Source: Rhizobiaceae bacterium
Lineage (GTDB): Bacteria > Pseudomonadota > Alphaproteobacteria > Rhizobiales > Rhizobiaceae
Reading direction: 5' to 3'
DNA length: 8,179 nucleotides
Assembly: GCA_021648425.1 (NCBI GenBank)
Contig: JAKISV010000126.1
Location: forward strand, 1 to 8,179
Of this stretch, positions 6,090-8,179 are shown piece by piece (position 1 is the first letter of the stretch; every line of letters starts with the position of its first letter). The translations under genes were made by a program, and so were the position numbers. A model generated the notes under the pieces. That model had not been told where the DNA came from, did not search any database, and was given only the letters and a program-made list of their open reading frames with translations.

Positions 6090-7211
6090 ATGATGCCAGA
6101 ACAAGTTCGTGCCGAAAGTGATGGATTGAAAGTCACCTGGGGCAATGCGCAAACCAGTACATTTCCCTGGTTTTGGGTACGTGATCACGGTGAAGATGTG
6201 GCCAGCCTGGATGCTGATACGCAACAGCGCAAAATTGACACCTTTTCAATAGACGGTGATGTGCGTGCTTCCTCAGCATTGCTTGACAAAAGCAGTGGCC
6301 GTATTCGGATCGACTGGCTGGATAGAGAAACAACGGAAATCACCTCAAGTCGCCTGGCTCAGGCAGCAGCTATGGAGTTGGATTGCGCAACTCTTTCAAA
6401 TCCGGAAGAAAAATCCTACTGGATGGCCGGAAGCCTTCCTGACCCCGTGCCCACTATTTCCTATGAAAAAATCATGGACAGTGATGATGGTGCATTGGAG
6501 TGGCTGGAACTGATAGAGAAATTCGGATTTGCAGTTGTGCTCGACATGGTGGCGACGGAAAAAGCAACGGAAGAACTGGCAAAACGCATAGCTCCGGCCC
6601 AGCGTACAATCTTTGGCACCTACTGGCCTTTGTCAGCAGAAATCAAAGATCATAATGATTCCGCCTACACCACCCAGTTTCTGGCACCGCACACCGATAG
6701 TACCTATTATTACAATGCGGCAGGTTTGCAGATGTTCAATTGCATTCAGTTTGATGGCAAAGGCGGCGAAAGCGTTGTTGTCGACGGATTTGCTCTGGCG
6801 CGAAAAATGCAGCGCGAGCATCCGCAATTTTATGACATATTGACCAAGGTAATGGTGCCTGCCCAGTATATTGAACCTGGCGTGCATCTGATGGCAGAGC
6901 GCCCGGTATTTCGCCTTGATCGCAAAGGTGAACTGGCCCAGATATCATTCAATAATTATGACCGCGCGCCCTTCCTGCTTGAGGCCGATGAAATGAAGGC
7001 TTTTTATGAGGCCTATGCGCAGTTTAACCGCCTGTCGATGGATCAGGATAACTGGTGCAAAATTCCACTTCGCCCTGGCATGGCATTGATATTCAGTAAC
7101 TGGCGCTGCCTGCACGGGCGTATGGGATATGTGGGAAAACGCTACTTTTACGGCTGCTATCACAATCACGCAGACTACGAGAGTCGACTGCGAACATTAA
7201 GGGCAAGTTGA
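6090..7211 (+). CDS. Gamma-butyrobetaine hydroxylase-like Fe(II)/2-oxoglutarate dioxygenase
   Basis: A 373-residue cytoplasmic non-haem iron dioxygenase. Residues 1-100 form the N-terminal domain (DUF971/GBBH-like) with FPWFWVRDHGED and QQRKIDTFSI. Residues 120-365 form the TauD/TfdA double-stranded beta-helix domain. The iron triad is visible as H201 and D203 in APHTDSTYYYNAAG and H342 in NWRCLHGRMGY. R351 in GKRYFYGCY fits the 2-oxoglutarate carboxylate contact. Length is close to that of gamma-butyrobetaine dioxygenases. Known members hydroxylate gamma-butyrobetaine to carnitine or trimethyllysine; this one may use a related quaternary amine or another substrate. The Cys residues that bind zinc in human BBOX1, at the position after RD, are replaced here (RDHGEDVASLDADT). 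The ThDP enzyme gene lies 69 bases upstream and a solute-binding protein gene 163 bases downstream on the same strand. The family is secure; the substrate is unknown. Confidence 0.87.
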   Translation: MMPEQVRAESDGLKVTWGNAQTSTFPWFWVRDHGEDVASLDADTQQRKIDTFSIDGDVRASSALLDKSSGRIRIDWLDRETTEITSSRLAQAAAMELDCATLSNPEEKSYWMAGSLPDPVPTISYEKIMDSDDGALEWLELIEKFGFAVVLDMVATEKATEELAKRIAPAQRTIFGTYWPLSAEIKDHNDSAYTTQFLAPHTDSTYYYNAAGLQMFNCIQFDGKGGESVVVDGFALARKMQREHPQFYDILTKVMVPAQYIEPGVHLMAERPVFRLDRKGELAQISFNNYDRAPFLLEADEMKAFYEAYAQFNRLSMDQDNWCKIPLRPGMALIFSNWRCLHGRMGYVGKRYFYGCYHNHADYESRLRTLRAS

Positions 7212-7257
7212 TTGCCGCCAGTCATTATGGGTCGCTATATTGATAAAGTGGCATTTG

Positions 7258-7307
7258 ATATCGCCTATAGTAATGGCATCCGGATTATGCATTAATATCG
7301 GTAATAG
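7258..7307 (+). repeat. Short direct repeat upstream of the solute-binding protein gene
   Basis: ATATCG-N3-ATAG occurs at 7258-7270 and again at 7295-7307, 37 bases apart, in the 163-base gap after the dioxygenase gene. It could be a pair of regulator half-sites. The match is short and the DNA AT-rich, so chance is not excluded. Confidence 0.25.
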
Positions 7308-7319
7308 CGGAAATACAAT
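7292..7319 (+). promoter_or_regulatory. Possible promoter of the solute-binding protein gene
   Basis: TTAATA (7292-7297), 16 bases, then TACAAT (7314-7319). The -10 matches 5 of 6 and the -35 4 of 6 consensus positions, giving a leader of about 50 bases. The 163-base gap, longer than that between the two preceding genes, is in line with a separate promoter. Confidence 0.3.
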
Positions 7320-7356
7320 AAAAATCCGCATTCAATTTTTGTAGAGTAAATGGCAT

Positions 7357-7365
7357 GAGGGAGGA
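7357..7365 (+). promoter_or_regulatory. Strong ribosome binding site of the solute-binding protein gene
   Basis: GAGGGAGGA lies 9 bases before the ATG at 7375. It is the best ribosome binding site in the window, in keeping with the high expression usual for periplasmic binding proteins, and it fixes the start. Confidence 0.65.
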
Positions 7366-7374
7366 ACTATCATC

Positions 7375-8179
7375 ATGACTCGTAAGAATTTTTTAACTGG
7401 CCTGGCAGCAGGTTTGGCATTGTCGCTGACAGTGGCTACCGCACAGGCTGGACCTGTGTTGGAAAAAGTAATGAAAGCTGGAGAAATAACAGTGGCGACT
7501 GATGCCAACTGGGCTCCGCAATCGTTCATCAATGACAAGAACGAACTCGACGGATTTGACGTCGATGTGGCCAAGGGCATTGCTGAACGAATGGGTGTCA
7601 AAATCAAATTCGTCACTCCGGCCTGGGACATTATTACAGCCGGCAACTGGGTTGGCCGCTGGGATATGCATGTGGGCTCAATGACACCAACAAAAAAACG
7701 CGGTGAAATTTTCACCTTTCCAGGTATCTATTATTACACCCCTGCTGCTGTTGCCGTTCACAATGACAGCAAAGCGACATCAATGAAGGACCTGGATGGA
7801 AAAGTAGTCGCTGCGACTACCACTTCCACCTATGAACTTTATCTGAAAAAAGATCTGACGATTGATGCTGAAGGCGTACCTGCGTTTGAGTATCAGATTA
7901 ATCCCGGAACTCTTCGCTCACTCGATAACGTGAACACTGCGCTTGACGATTTACGCCTTGGTGACGGTGTACGTCTTGATGCCGTTGTGGGTTCTCTGCC
8001 AAGCTTCATGGAAGCCAAGAAAAACGGTTATCCAATCAAAATTCTGGGTGATCCGGTATTCTACGAGCCGCTCTCTGTTGCTATTGAAAATGGCGATGAT
8101 GAATTGGCCAAAAAGATCTCTGAGGCCGTCGAAGCAATGAAAGCTGATGGTACGCTGAGCAAGCTTTCCGTCAAATGGT
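7375..8179 (+). CDS. ABC transporter solute-binding protein, family 3 (C-terminus cut)
   Basis: Periplasmic substrate-binding protein of a polar-amino-acid-type ABC importer. 268 codons are visible without a stop; the family is commonly 260-290 residues, so only the last few are missing. Residues 1-25 are a Sec signal peptide (MTRKNF, a hydrophobic core, then ATAQA before GPVLE). The SBP_bac_3 fold runs from about residue 34: ITVATDANWAPQSF, LDGFDVDVAKGIAERMG, GSMTPTKKRGEIFTFPGIYY, MKDLDGKVVAATTTSTYE and DAVVGSLPSFMEAKKNG. R109 fits the ligand carboxylate contact. At the position where GlnH and HisJ have an ammonium-binding Asp (after DAvl-), this protein has S207, so the ligand may not be a normal alpha-amino acid. 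The end, MKADGTLSKLSVKW, is the usual last helix. Permease and ATPase genes would be expected beyond the right edge. The fold is certain, the ligand unknown. Confidence 0.9.
   Translation, partial: MTRKNFLTGLAAGLALSLTVATAQAGPVLEKVMKAGEITVATDANWAPQSFINDKNELDGFDVDVAKGIAERMGVKIKFVTPAWDIITAGNWVGRWDMHVGSMTPTKKRGEIFTFPGIYYYTPAAVAVHNDSKATSMKDLDGKVVAATTTSTYELYLKKDLTIDAEGVPAFEYQINPGTLRSLDNVNTALDDLRLGDGVRLDAVVGSLPSFMEAKKNGYPIKILGDPVFYEPLSVAIENGDDELAKKISEAVEAMKADGTLSKLSVKW

Noticed and set aside
7307..7340. Intrinsic terminator after the dioxygenase gene
   Set aside because: The GCGGA/TCCGC stem has only 5 bp with a 13-base loop, and six bases separate it from the T-run, so it is too weak to call; it also overlaps the proposed -10.

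Overview
The window looks like chromosomal DNA of an alphaproteobacterium, probably of the Hyphomicrobiales (Rhizobiales). This rests on the style of the encoded proteins (a long AsmA-family protein, an acetyl-CoA synthetase, and an acetolactate-synthase-like gene beside a gamma-butyrobetaine-hydroxylase-like gene) and on a moderate GC content, judged by eye to be in the upper 40s percent. No rRNA, tRNA, CRISPR array, insertion sequence or phage gene is visible. The taxonomic call is an inference.

Left half, minus strand: positions 1-749 hold the N-terminal 249 codons of acetyl-CoA synthetase (acs), which runs off the left edge. Upstream of it, at 860-4027, lies a complete 1055-residue AsmA-family envelope protein with an N-terminal membrane anchor and an Asn/Pro-rich, repeat-bearing C-terminal tail. 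The 110-base gap between them carries a hairpin followed by a T-run that points in the opposite direction to both genes.

Middle: a 328-base divergent intergenic region (4028-4355) separates the AsmA gene from the rightward genes. It contains a perfect head-to-tail 12-bp repeat (TATCAGGTCACC twice) and an overlapping dyad, 50-70 bases before the next start codon. This is the best candidate operator in the window.

Right half, plus strand: (i) 4356-6020, a 554-residue thiamine-diphosphate enzyme of the acetolactate synthase family that resembles the FAD-independent (catabolic) type; (ii) 6090-7211, a 373-residue Fe(II)/2-oxoglutarate dioxygenase of the gamma-butyrobetaine hydroxylase/TauD type whose N-terminal domain has lost the usual zinc cysteines; (iii) 7375 to the right edge, a secreted family-3 ABC-transporter solute-binding protein, nearly complete, that has Ser where classical amino-acid binders have the ammonium-contacting Asp.

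The three rightward genes are co-directional. Together they suggest an uptake-and-catabolism module: a periplasmic binder captures a small nitrogenous compound, a dioxygenase hydroxylates it or a derivative, and a ThDP enzyme decarboxylates or ligates a 2-oxo acid or aldehyde. The substrate cannot be read from the sequence. This module is the most interesting part of the window; the acs/AsmA half is ordinary.
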